A DNA stretch of 45,759 bases from Oscillospiraceae bacterium (GTDB lineage: Bacteria > Bacillota > Clostridia > Saccharofermentanales > Saccharofermentanaceae): contig SVIZ01000014.1 in assembly GCA_015069205.1 (NCBI GenBank), positions 1-45,759 of the forward strand. The letters are read 5' to 3'. Of this stretch, positions 8,772 to 16,461 are shown in pieces. Made by a program: the position numbers and the translations under genes. Position 1 is the stretch's first letter, and the number at the start of each line of letters is the position of its first letter. Below the pieces are notes generated by a model. That model saw only the letters and a program-made list of their open reading frames with translations. It was not told the origin of the DNA and ran no database searches.

Positions 8772-9353
8772 TCAGGCTTCGATGGCTGTCTCGCCGTAAT
8801 CGATAGAATAGTCGCCGTTTGCAAGCGCAATACGGAAATTGATGCGGTAGATGATGTAAGAAGAAACATCGATCTTGAAAGTCTCTGCCAGAGCGCACCA
8901 CTTGTCTGCAAGGCTTACGATGAAGCCCTCGCGGTGCATGGGCGGGAAAGGTGTGAGCGGGAACATGTGCTTTGCTATTATGTCTCTCTCGATGTCGTTT
9001 AATTCGAAATCCCTGCTGGCATTGGCTGCTGCCACAGAAGCATGCGTGAAGCCGTGGAAACGTCTGGACTTATCCTTGACGTGCCAGTCGTAAAGGAAAT
9101 AATCGTGAAGGAGCGCGCCGCGTACGAGGCTGTCCTTGTCAACTTCGATCTTAAGTGTCTTCTCGAGGAAATATGCTATAAGGAGACTGAACTTTGCAAC
9201 AGATACGCAGTGTTCGAAAACAGTAGTCTCTCCGTGCTGGGTAAATTGCTTCATTGCCTGCGCTTCGGGACTTAAGATAATACTCTTGCCACGTGTAAAC
9301 ATGTCCTTAGCGAGTCTGTATTCAGTTATGCGTTTAGCAAAATGTAAAGCCAA
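8772..9353 (-). CDS. HD-domain phosphohydrolase
   Basis: About 193 residues if the TTG at 9353 is used; it has AGAGG 6 bases upstream. The longer TTG start at 9437 lacks a ribosome site and the first ATG is at 9302. The HD signature is visible: TTVFEHCVSVA, then the metal-binding LLHDYFLYDWH, and HGFTHA plus KHMFPL further on. Relatives are small HDIG proteins thought to act on nucleotides or phosphorylated metabolites. Substrate unknown. Confidence 0.85.
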   Translation of the reverse strand: MALHFAKRITEYRLAKDMFTRGKSIILSPEAQAMKQFTQHGETTVFEHCVSVAKFSLLIAYFLEKTLKIEVDKDSLVRGALLHDYFLYDWHVKDKSRRFHGFTHASVAAANASRDFELNDIERDIIAKHMFPLTPFPPMHREGFIVSLADKWCALAETFKIDVSSYIIYRINFRIALANGDYSIDYGETAIEA

Positions 9354-9569
9354 TTTATACCTCTTGTGCTTTGACAATATCAAAGCCGTTTTTTCACATT
9401 TAAAACAGTATAACGCAAAGAACGTATTTTGGAACAAAAAATAAGTGACAATTTGCTATCAATGTGTGAAAAAAACTGTGGCAATTTCAAGGAGACTTAA
9501 AGATGCCCTTAAGTGCTCAAATACAGTTAAGTTTTAGAGTGGTTTTGGCCTTGAAAACGCAAATGTTTT

Positions 9570-10295
9570 TTATTTGAAATAAGTTTTTTTAATTCTCAAA
9601 TTCCACCAAATCTTCCAGGTATCGGTGAACATCTTCCAGACGTCCTTGAACTTGATCCTGCCGAAAGACTCGCCTCTCGTAAAGTTCAGCTCTACAGGCA
9701 TCTCAAGAAGCTTGGCCTTCTTCTTTGAAGCGAGTGCCAGAAGCTCGATATCAAACGCATAACCGTCGATCTTTCTCAAAGGGGCTATCTCCCTGATAAG
9801 AGAACCTTTGTAAAGCTTGATGCCGGTCTGTGTGTCGTGGCACTTGAGACCGAATAACACCTTGAGCATTATGTAATAGCAAAAAGAGAATACTTTTCTG
9901 GCGAACGGGTATTCGAGCTTTGAATCCTTATGCATCTTTGAGCCGAGAACGATGTCTGCATTTTCAGCAGTCATGGTGGCATAGTAGGTTCCGAGAAACT
10001 TAGGTGAAAGGTCAAGATCGGCGTCGATAAATCCGACAATGTCACCCTTGCTGTTGACAGCACCCCAGGTGACAGCGCCGCCCTTGCCACGGTTGTCGTC
10101 ATAACCGAAATCCTTGATGGTGGGATTATCTGCTGCAGCGCGTTTTATTTCCGCACCCGTGTTGTCACGGCTGCCGTCATTTACTGCAATGATCTCATAG
10201 TCCGACGTAAACGCCTTAAGCGCCTCGTCGATGATCATCAGGTTGTCGTAGATGTGTTCGCCTTCGTTATAGGCGGGAACGACGATACTGAGCAT
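9570..10295 (-). CDS. Family 2 glycosyltransferase (dolichyl-phosphate-glucose synthase-like)
   Basis: A 241-residue GT-A glycosyltransferase. It opens with LSIVVPAYNEGEHI, has the nucleotide-binding VNDGSRDNTG at about residue 40, the metal-binding GFIDADLDLSP at about residue 91 and YAFDIELL at about 178. There is no C-terminal membrane domain, so it is the single-domain type that transfers a sugar from a nucleotide donor to a polyprenyl phosphate. It sits 42 bases after the TPM gene in the same orientation. Confidence 0.9.
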   Translation of the reverse strand: MLSIVVPAYNEGEHIYDNLMIIDEALKAFTSDYEIIAVNDGSRDNTGAEIKRAAADNPTIKDFGYDDNRGKGGAVTWGAVNSKGDIVGFIDADLDLSPKFLGTYYATMTAENADIVLGSKMHKDSKLEYPFARKVFSFCYYIMLKVLFGLKCHDTQTGIKLYKGSLIREIAPLRKIDGYAFDIELLALASKKKAKLLEMPVELNFTRGESFGRIKFKDVWKMFTDTWKIWWNLRIKKTYFK

Positions 10296-10337
10296 TATTA
10301 TCCTTCACTATTACCAAATTCGTGATATTGTAACACA

Positions 10338-11219
10338 TCAGAAGCGTCCGCCGCCACCGCCGGAGAATCCTCCTCCACCGCCACCGGAGAAACCACCGCC
10401 ACCGCCGCCGGAGAAACCACCTCCGCCGGAAGATGATTCGTGATGGATAACCTTCTTGCCAGTAAAAATGTCCTGCTTTTCGACTTTATTGGTGCCGGGG
10501 TTCGAATACGTGCTGATCATAGGAAGTTTGTCGAGTCTTCTCTTCGGAGTCGCAATGCTTGTAATAACAAATCCCATGCCGACAGGAATGATAATCGTGA
10601 AGAATACGATCGCGCCATAGCTCTGATAAGAGAATTGGCCAAGATCTTTTGTGATTCCCTCTACTGCCGTACCGTACTCACCTGCTCCGAGCTCGGAAAG
10701 ATACTTTCTGAAAAGGCTGTAGCAGTCGTCATCGTCCACTGCAAAGTGAGCCGTGCCGTATGTGTAGAGCCAGAAGAATCTTCCGCCCTCGTAATCAAGT
10801 GTTACGTCGATCAGGATGCAGACGCCGGAATTGTTCTGCAAAGGAACCGTCTTAACATTATCCATGTAGAAGTCTTCTGCAAATCTCTTCTCATCTTCGT
10901 CGGAATTGGAATACTTCTTGCCCTTATCGTTTGTTGTGACGATAACGACGTTGATGTCCTTTTCCTTCGAGAGCTTCTTTGCAGCAGCTTCGATGTCTTC
11001 GAACTCTTCGCTCGTAAAGAGGTTTGCATCATCTACAACCTTTACCGTCTTCTTAGGTGAAAGGTTCATGAAGACGTAGAAGACTATGCTCGCAATGATG
11101 ATGCAGATAAGACCGATTCCTACACCAATGGAAGTTCCGTTAAGCTCAGATAAGACAGAGAGCTTGGGACCCTTGCCCTGGTTCTGGTTCATCTCGTTGA
11201 TATCCATGTTTTCGCTCAT
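10338..11219 (-). CDS. TPM-domain membrane protein with Gly-rich tail
   Basis: A 293-residue protein. A membrane helix lies at about residues 30-52, a TPM (TLP18.3/Psb32/MOLO-1) domain at about 58-185 (DDANLFTSEEFEDIEAAA, then INVVIVTT), and a second helix at about 205-228. The last 35 residues are almost only Gly, Phe and Ser in repeated GGGGGFSG units, typical of TPM proteins. The start overlaps the stop of the zinc-ribbon gene by 4 bases (ATGA), so the two are translationally coupled. Role in membrane quality control is suggested for the family but unproved. Confidence 0.88.
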   Translation of the reverse strand: MSENMDINEMNQNQGKGPKLSVLSELNGTSIGVGIGLICIIIASIVFYVFMNLSPKKTVKVVDDANLFTSEEFEDIEAAAKKLSKEKDINVVIVTTNDKGKKYSNSDEDEKRFAEDFYMDNVKTVPLQNNSGVCILIDVTLDYEGGRFFWLYTYGTAHFAVDDDDCYSLFRKYLSELGAGEYGTAVEGITKDLGQFSYQSYGAIVFFTIIIPVGMGFVITSIATPKRRLDKLPMISTYSNPGTNKVEKQDIFTGKKVIHHESSSGGGGFSGGGGGGFSGGGGGGFSGGGGGRF

Positions 11220-12322
11220 CCCCAGAACCCCCTCATGATAAGACCCAGTGCAAATCTGGTGATTACGGCCAGGATGCCGAGAACAATGAAGAAGAACATC
11301 ATCTTCTTAACAGGGCTTACAGGAACCTGTCCTGCAACTTCGCCTGTCTGTCCGTTCATGGCAAAGTAGTAATACTTGTTGCGGTATTTGTATGAAAGGA
11401 ACCACACGGGGAGCAATGCATAGTTTGCTTCCATCGAGTCGATCCTGCTTAAGTTCTCCTTGATGGTGAATCTATCGTAAGTACCCTTCAAAGAACTGTT
11501 GAGGGCCTGGTTGATGCCGTCGATGCCACGCTTGGTTGCGCGTCCTGAAAGATCCTGCGGAGTCTGGTCATATCTGTCGGCATAGAAGCCGGGAAGATAT
11601 CTGTAGTCATAAGGCATTAGTGCTCTGAAATCGAAAGGTTCGATGGCTTCCATGAGAGCATCGTCGATCCTCGTCTCGCCGTCGAGCGGAACGTTATTCC
11701 AGTAAAGCTGTGCTTTTCTCTCGAAATTAAAAGATTCAACGATTTCGTCATTGCCTCTGTAGTGGCTCTTTGTAGCCGTTCCCTTGGCATCGATGGTAGC
11801 GTTGATATTAAACAGCCAGAACGGTACATAAAGACCCGTCATCTTCTGGACGTTCTTCTTTGAGACAAATCCGAATGGTGTCCACTTACCCTTGCCAGCC
11901 CACTGGATGAAAGCCTCTTCGGCAGACTTCCTTGAATACTTGAAAGGGATCATGTACTGCGGCTGGAACTGCTCCGTAAGTCTCTTTCCGACAAGCGCCG
12001 GCGAACCGCAGAAAGCACAGAAAGTAGCAGCGGTGTGGCTGTCAGTTACAAGCTTTGCGCCGCACGCATTGCAGACGAACTCTGTCTGCTCGGGTGCTTC
12101 CTGGGGCTGCGTCTCACCCTGTGCCTGAGCCTGTGCATCAGCCTGAGCAGGAGCCTGTGAAGGATCCGTAGGTTCAGCCTGCTTCGCTTCAAGTTCTTCT
12201 ACTGTTACAGCAAGTTTTTGCGGATCAAAAGAAGAACCGCAATTGGGACAATCAAGTAGTCCCGTATCTGCATTAAGTGTGAGATTAGACCCGCAATTCG
12301 GGCATTTAAGTGTATCAGCCAT
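11216..12322 (-). CDS. Double zinc-ribbon membrane-tail protein, paralogue 2
   Basis: A 368-residue protein starting at the ATG at 12322, which has AGGAGG 6 bases upstream; an upstream frame extension to 12352 is less likely. Zinc ribbons: CPNCGSN...CPNCGSS (residues about 6-29) and CNACGA...CAFCGSP (about 85-108), separated by an Ala/Gln/Pro-rich linker. The shared core follows (MTGLYVPFWLF; PYDYRYLPGFYADRY; AMNGQTGE), then one C-terminal helix. It is coupled to the TPM gene, suggesting the two products work together at the membrane. Confidence 0.82.
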   Translation of the reverse strand: MADTLKCPNCGSNLTLNADTGLLDCPNCGSSFDPQKLAVTVEELEAKQAEPTDPSQAPAQADAQAQAQGETQPQEAPEQTEFVCNACGAKLVTDSHTAATFCAFCGSPALVGKRLTEQFQPQYMIPFKYSRKSAEEAFIQWAGKGKWTPFGFVSKKNVQKMTGLYVPFWLFNINATIDAKGTATKSHYRGNDEIVESFNFERKAQLYWNNVPLDGETRIDDALMEAIEPFDFRALMPYDYRYLPGFYADRYDQTPQDLSGRATKRGIDGINQALNSSLKGTYDRFTIKENLSRIDSMEANYALLPVWFLSYKYRNKYYYFAMNGQTGEVAGQVPVSPVKKMMFFFIVLGILAVITRFALGLIMRGFWG

Positions 12323-12374
12323 ACTATCCCTCCTAATTTGAAAGGATACCATAAAATATCTTTTATTTGAAGAA

Positions 12375-13097
12375 TCAGACCTCGGCGTTCAGGAGCGCTT
12401 TTTTGGTCTTGTCGTGGCTCTTCTCGGAGTGCGGATAGCTGATCTCCTTATACTCCGTACCCTTACGCTCACAAATGGTCTTAACGAAAGATTCGGCGAT
12501 CTTGGGATTCTTTAAAAGCAGCGGGCCGATGAGGCTGATGCCTAAGAGATTATTCTTTCTGACACCGTCTTTTGTAAGCGGAACGCTGCCGATAACTTTA
12601 GTAACTTCGAATGCGAGCGCGCCATCCCCTTTAAGAACTCCCGCACGGTTAACGAAGCCGACATAGATATCGTTCTTATCCGGATCAGCCAGAACGACAT
12701 CGCCGGTGTAGCGCTTTTCGAGCTGGTCTATGACATCAAAACCAAAGATGCCGAGACACCTGACCTCATTGCGGTCCGGAGTCACAATGCTGCTTCCCAG
12801 AACGTCATAAGCATTACCCGTAAAGAGCATCGGAACGCCGTCATCGATTGCCTTGACGAGACCGTCTTTAAACTGCGCAAGATGCTTTGCAACAAGGTTC
12901 CTGTTGGACTCAAATCCGGAACCCATATAAACGAAATCCGCATCATCAAAAATGATGGTCGAATCAGTGATCGTACGCTTTATTATCTCGACTTCAAAGC
13001 CCTGGTCATTAAGCCTGCGCTCAAGGATCCTGACATTGCCATTATCGCCGTAAAGGCTCATGAAATCCGGATAGAGATAAAGGATTTTCACGGTCAT
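12375..13097 (-). CDS. gatD: GatD-like subunit lacking glutaminase residues
   Basis: A 240-residue protein that opens ILYLYPDFMSLYGDNGN, as the GatD subunit of lipid II isoglutaminyl synthase does, and overlaps murT by 4 bases. In active GatD the nucleophile lies in an ICGGYQLLG-type elbow; here the aligned segment is TGNAYDVLG, so Cys is replaced by Gly. The usual histidine segments (NHSG-like and YSHG-like) read NRAG and LIGP. All three points are alignments made by eye. It may be a structural partner of MurT, use free ammonia, or belong to a second pathway. The gene symbol marks homology, not proven activity. Confidence 0.75.
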   Translation of the reverse strand: MTVKILYLYPDFMSLYGDNGNVRILERRLNDQGFEVEIIKRTITDSTIIFDDADFVYMGSGFESNRNLVAKHLAQFKDGLVKAIDDGVPMLFTGNAYDVLGSSIVTPDRNEVRCLGIFGFDVIDQLEKRYTGDVVLADPDKNDIYVGFVNRAGVLKGDGALAFEVTKVIGSVPLTKDGVRKNNLLGISLIGPLLLKNPKIAESFVKTICERKGTEYKEISYPHSEKSHDKTKKALLNAEV

Positions 13098-14458
13098 GCT
13101 ATCTCCCTCCTTGTAACGATGGAGAGGATCTTCTCTTTGTCAGAGAAACACGTGATCACGTAAAGGAACGAATCAAGCTTTTCTTTGCAGTAATCTGCCG
13201 CTCCCTGCACGCTCTCGAAAACCTCGACTTTTGAACTGTCGATACCTGCAAGATCGAACCTCACCGCGAGGTCATCACAGTACTGTCCGGCTAGGATTAT
13301 CTTATCGATATCAGCATCCTTAAACTTCTCGAAATTGATGTCCCAGAGCCAGCTCGAATCTGAAGTGTAATACTTACGGCTGATCGCATCAACTATTATC
13401 ATGACGCTCTTCTTGCGGCTGTCGTTTACGACGACATCGATTGAACGGTCATAGGATACTGAATTCTCGTGCTTTGAGAGAAGAAGTCTGCCTTCAACAT
13501 TACCCAATGTGAAATCGGAGATACGTCCTGACTTTAAGATATAACCTCCAAGAGATTCGGCTGCTTTCCAGGGCGCGATGCCTGCAACTGTTGAAGCCGT
13601 AAAAGCCGCGAGAATATTGTAGCAATGGTAGATTCCCGTAAAGAAAACAGGTATCTCATATGTTCCGTCAATGGTAATGGACGCATGACCTTCTGATCCG
13701 CCAATACCTGTAAGAGCATGGTCGGTATCATGTCTTTCAAAACCGCATGAAGTGCACTTGAACTTGCCGATGTGGTTATAGTGGTAATACTCATACTCCA
13801 TCGGCTGTTTGCAGATCGGACAATACTTGCCGTCGTTATAGATCCCCTCATGCACCGTGGTGTCAGAAGGAAGATTGTCTGCACCGAAATATATGGTGCC
13901 TTCCCTGTCTTGGCCAAAGCTTGCTACCAGAGGATCGTCGGCATTCAATATCAGTGTCATGTCATCGTAGACCGCATCTCCGATAATGCTCCTGATCCAC
14001 TCCGGGTGACCGTTTCGCGTCATCTGGTCTCTATAAAGATTATTGATCACAAAATACTTGGGATGGAAATATCCGAATACGCGTCTTGCATATCTCTCAT
14101 CTGCTTCGAGCAGCACAACATCGCTCTTGACCTTTCCGCCCATGGTGGAATCGCCGATAAGGAAAGTCGTAACTCCCTCGATCTGATTGGAACCTTCTTT
14201 GTTATACGCAACCTTAAGGCCGTTGCTCTTTAAAATGTGCGCGATCATCTCTACTGTGGATGTCTTGCCGTTAGATCCGGTGACAGCAATAGAAAGCTCC
14301 GGAAGCTTTAATTCGGAGAGAATATCCGGACATATCTTGAGGGCATATTTGCCGGGCAAACTCGAGCCCCTGCCCATCAGTTTTGCAAGGCCCCTTACGA
14401 CCTTGCAGACAAGTATTGCTGTAAACGCTCTGATCTTCATAGGAAGAAATTGTAGCAT
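13094..14458 (-). CDS. murT: MurT-like Mur ligase
   Basis: A 454-residue protein of the Mur ligase family: ATP-binding VTGSNGKTSTVEM at about residue 60, the MurT-type four-cysteine zinc ribbon CPICKQ...CTSCGF (about residues 216-238) inserted in the central domain, and the SSWLWDINFE segment of the C-terminal domain. MurT with GatD amidates D-Glu of lipid II to D-isoglutamine. The region before SSWLWD differs from the usual N-P-x-G-x-N pattern, matching the divergence of its partner. Two close ATG starts (14458 and 14440) exist; neither has a strong ribosome site. Confidence 0.8.
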   Translation of the reverse strand: MLQFLPMKIRAFTAILVCKVVRGLAKLMGRGSSLPGKYALKICPDILSELKLPELSIAVTGSNGKTSTVEMIAHILKSNGLKVAYNKEGSNQIEGVTTFLIGDSTMGGKVKSDVVLLEADERYARRVFGYFHPKYFVINNLYRDQMTRNGHPEWIRSIIGDAVYDDMTLILNADDPLVASFGQDREGTIYFGADNLPSDTTVHEGIYNDGKYCPICKQPMEYEYYHYNHIGKFKCTSCGFERHDTDHALTGIGGSEGHASITIDGTYEIPVFFTGIYHCYNILAAFTASTVAGIAPWKAAESLGGYILKSGRISDFTLGNVEGRLLLSKHENSVSYDRSIDVVVNDSRKKSVMIIVDAISRKYYTSDSSWLWDINFEKFKDADIDKIILAGQYCDDLAVRFDLAGIDSSKVEVFESVQGAADYCKEKLDSFLYVITCFSDKEKILSIVTRREIA

Positions 14459-14585
14459 AAATTAAGGTCTTTTTATATTACAAGCGGTTTAGGGGGGGCT
14501 TGGTGTTAACGGACATCATACTTTTGCCTGTTTTTTTATGAGAGAACATCCGCCCTAAAAAGTTTTCGAACAGTTTTACACAAAA

Positions 14586-14616
14586 GTGTTTACAAACACG
14601 TTCAAAGGTATATAAT
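14586..14616 (+). promoter_or_regulatory. pheA promoter with palindrome at the -35 box
   Basis: TTTACA (14589-14594), 16-base spacer, TATAAT (14611-14616). The -35 box is the centre of an inverted repeat GTGTTT-AC-AAACAC (14586-14599), a possible operator. The predicted start (about 14621-14624) falls at or 2 bases before the leader-peptide ATG, so the leader may be read from a leaderless message. Confidence 0.7.
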
Positions 14617-14622
14617 TGCCAC

Positions 14623-14685
14623 ATGACTAATTTTGCATTTACATGGCGTGAGTTCTTTTTTGCCTTTAGAAATAGGGGCTTATAG
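14623..14685 (+). CDS. pheL: Phe-rich pheA leader peptide
   Basis: A 20-codon ORF with Phe at codons 4, 6, 11, 12, 13 and 15 (FFFAF core), ending in TAG at 14683-14685. Only 20 residues long, with six Phe, it mirrors the enterobacterial PheL peptide in design, although the sequences are not alignable beyond the FFFAF core. It precedes mutually exclusive terminator/antiterminator stems before pheA. The Shine-Dalgarno is weak (AAAGG, 13 bases upstream), in line with possible leaderless initiation. PheL is used as a functional name. Confidence 0.75.
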   Translation: MTNFAFTWREFFFAFRNRGL

Positions 14686-14757
14686 TTCACTGCATGTAAA
14701 TATTAACTTGATTTACGAATAATAGGGCCCCGCAGTGAACAAGACTGCGGGGCTTTT
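14642..14757 (+). promoter_or_regulatory. Ribosome-coupled attenuator of pheA
   Basis: Four arms are seen. Arm 1 (14642-14652) can pair imperfectly with arm 2 (14686-14696). Arm 2 GTTCACTGC (14685-14693) pairs perfectly, 9 bp, with arm 3 (14732-14740). Arm 3/4 is the terminator: GCCCCGCAGT (14727-14736) with ACTGCGGGGC (14744-14753), then TTTTA. Arm 1 lies at the Trp-Arg-Glu codons just before the Phe triplet, so a ribosome stalled there would mask arm 1 and free arm 2 to block the terminator. A ribosome at the stop codon would cover arm 2. Confidence 0.75.
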
Positions 14758-14778
14758 AATTTGACGGAGGACAAGAAC

Positions 14779-15909
14779 ATGACACAGAAACAGGCCGGAA
14801 AGAGAATTGAAGAGATCGACGAGCAGATCAAGGAGCTTTTCGCAGAGCGTTTGGAAGCCAGCAAGGCTGCAAACGAGACTCTGACCAAATCCGAGATCGC
14901 GCTGAAGAGCCGACGTTACGAGCGCAGCTATCTTGCAGGACTTGAGACATCCAACTCACTTATCGACAACTACGAGCGCGTGCTCTTCACCACGATGTTT
15001 AATCTCAGCCACTCCTACCGCAACATGGAGTACGGCACACGCACAGAGCTTGCAGATCAGATCCACAAGGCTCTCGAGACAACTCCCAAGGAATTCCCAA
15101 AGTCACCCATGGTTGCCTGCCAGGGAATCGAAGGTGCTTATTCACAGATTGCCACAGACAAGATCTTCCGCCACGCTAACATCATGTACTTCAGAACATT
15201 CGACGGCGTATTCCAGGCAGTCGAATCCGGACTTTGCAAGTTCGGCATCCTCCCTATCGAAAACAGTTCTTTCGGCTCAGTAACCCAGGTCTATGATCTC
15301 ATGGTCGGCCATAAATTCCACATTGTAAGAGATTACAAGTTAAGGATCAGCCACAAGCTTCTTGCTAACCACGGCACAAGATTCGAAGACATCCGCGAAG
15401 TATATTCGCACAACCAGGCCATCGGCCAGTGCAGCAAATTCCTCAAAGAGCATCCGGACATCAAGGTCAACATCGTTGAGAACACAGCAGTTGCCGCAAA
15501 GAGCGTTGCCGATTCAGGCCGTAAGGACGTTGCTGCCATCTCCTCAGCTGACTGCCAGCAGCTCTACGGTTTGGAAGCCATCAAGGACGATATTCAGAAT
15601 ACAGACAATAACTACACAAGATTCATCTGCATCACAAAAGAACTCATGATCTTCCCCGGCGCATCAAAGACATCCGTAATGCTCGCTTTGGGCCACACAC
15701 CGGGTGCGCTTGCAGACACACTCGCAAAGTTCTCATCACTTGGATTGAACCTCACCAAGATCGAGTCACGACCGATTGCAGGAAGAGACTTCGAATTCAT
15801 GTTCTATCTCGACTTCGAAGCATCCGCATATTCCGAGGAAGTTATCGCACTTCTCTGCGAACTTGATGCGGAGCCTACCGAGTTCGCTTATTTGGGAACA
15901 TATATCTGA
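14779..15909 (+). CDS. pheA: Prephenate dehydratase with chorismate mutase and ACT domains
   Basis: A 376-residue protein of phenylalanine synthesis, starting at the ATG at 14779 with GGAGG 7 bases upstream. Residues 1-85 are an AroQ-type helical chorismate mutase domain. The prephenate dehydratase domain (about 108-280) has VACQGIEGAYSQIA, TFDGVFQAVESG and GILPIENSSFGSV. The C-terminal ACT domain contains TPGALADTLAKF and the Phe-binding ESRP, so feedback inhibition by Phe is expected. It converts chorismate to prephenate and prephenate to phenylpyruvate. It is a single-gene transcript between a Phe attenuator and a terminator. Confidence 0.93.
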   Translation: MTQKQAGKRIEEIDEQIKELFAERLEASKAANETLTKSEIALKSRRYERSYLAGLETSNSLIDNYERVLFTTMFNLSHSYRNMEYGTRTELADQIHKALETTPKEFPKSPMVACQGIEGAYSQIATDKIFRHANIMYFRTFDGVFQAVESGLCKFGILPIENSSFGSVTQVYDLMVGHKFHIVRDYKLRISHKLLANHGTRFEDIREVYSHNQAIGQCSKFLKEHPDIKVNIVENTAVAAKSVADSGRKDVAAISSADCQQLYGLEAIKDDIQNTDNNYTRFICITKELMIFPGASKTSVMLALGHTPGALADTLAKFSSLGLNLTKIESRPIAGRDFEFMFYLDFEASAYSEEVIALLCELDAEPTEFAYLGTYI

Positions 15910-15938
15910 TCTGGCCGGTTGCGTTATTACTCAAACAA

Positions 15939-15970
15939 AAAGAGGACTTCATTACGAAGCCCTCTTTTAA
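15939..15970. terminator. Bidirectional terminator after pheA
   Basis: AAAGAGG (15939-15945) pairs with CCTCTTT (15961-15967), with an inner CTTC/GAAG stem and a 5-base loop; TTTTAATTT follows on the plus strand and A-rich sequence precedes it, so it can also stop the minus-strand gene at 15989. Confidence 0.75.
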
Positions 15971-15988
15971 TTTGTGTTTGCTAATAAA

Positions 15989-16372
15989 TCAGTAATTTAA
16001 TCCCGTAGCCAGAGCGAAAACCATCGCGACCAGCCAGAACACGAAGAAGAGCAAATAAATACCCCAGAAGATCGTGTATCCGATTCCGGCATACATGCCT
16101 GCGCGGAGAAGTGCGGAACTGACCTTGATCCTCTGTGTATGAAGGCCGCCCTTCTCGAGAAATTCAAGAAGTTGCTTTCTGTACTTTTTAGCCATGAAAA
16201 TTGCAATGATGCTTCCTATGGGGAGAGCTGAGATACAACAGGAAATGATCGCATTCCTAAGGTACTCGTTAGCCGCTGCCAGATAAGCAGGATCGTTGGG
16301 CTGCTGGTATACATACTGCGGCTGCTGATAAGTTTGCTGATACTGCTGATTATTGTAGTTATTGTTTTCCAT
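15989..16372 (-). CDS. Small membrane protein with Gln/Tyr-rich N-terminus
   Basis: A 127-residue protein. Residues 1-30 are almost entirely Asn, Gln, Tyr and Pro; two hydrophobic segments follow at about 38-60 (AIISCCISALPIGSIIAIFM) and 95-122. GGAGGA lies 9 bases before the ATG. Similar short N/Q-rich double-spanning proteins occur widely in clostridia with no known role. Its gene is not closely linked to the next minus-strand gene upstream. Confidence 0.68.
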   Translation of the reverse strand: MENNNYNNQQYQQTYQQPQYVYQQPNDPAYLAAANEYLRNAIISCCISALPIGSIIAIFMAKKYRKQLLEFLEKGGLHTQRIKVSSALLRAGMYAGIGYTIFWGIYLLFFVFWLVAMVFALATGLNY

Positions 16373-16461
16373 ATTAAATGGTCCTCCGAAAAATCTATCG
16401 CGTATTCCAAACGCTCTTTATATTTTATCAGATTTAGGGGAGTTGGTAATATAGACCGTGC

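Noticed and set aside
14478..14690. Minus-strand ORF opposite the pheA promoter and leader
   Set aside because: It lies antisense to the strong promoter and leader of pheA, has no ribosome site and has no protein-like features.
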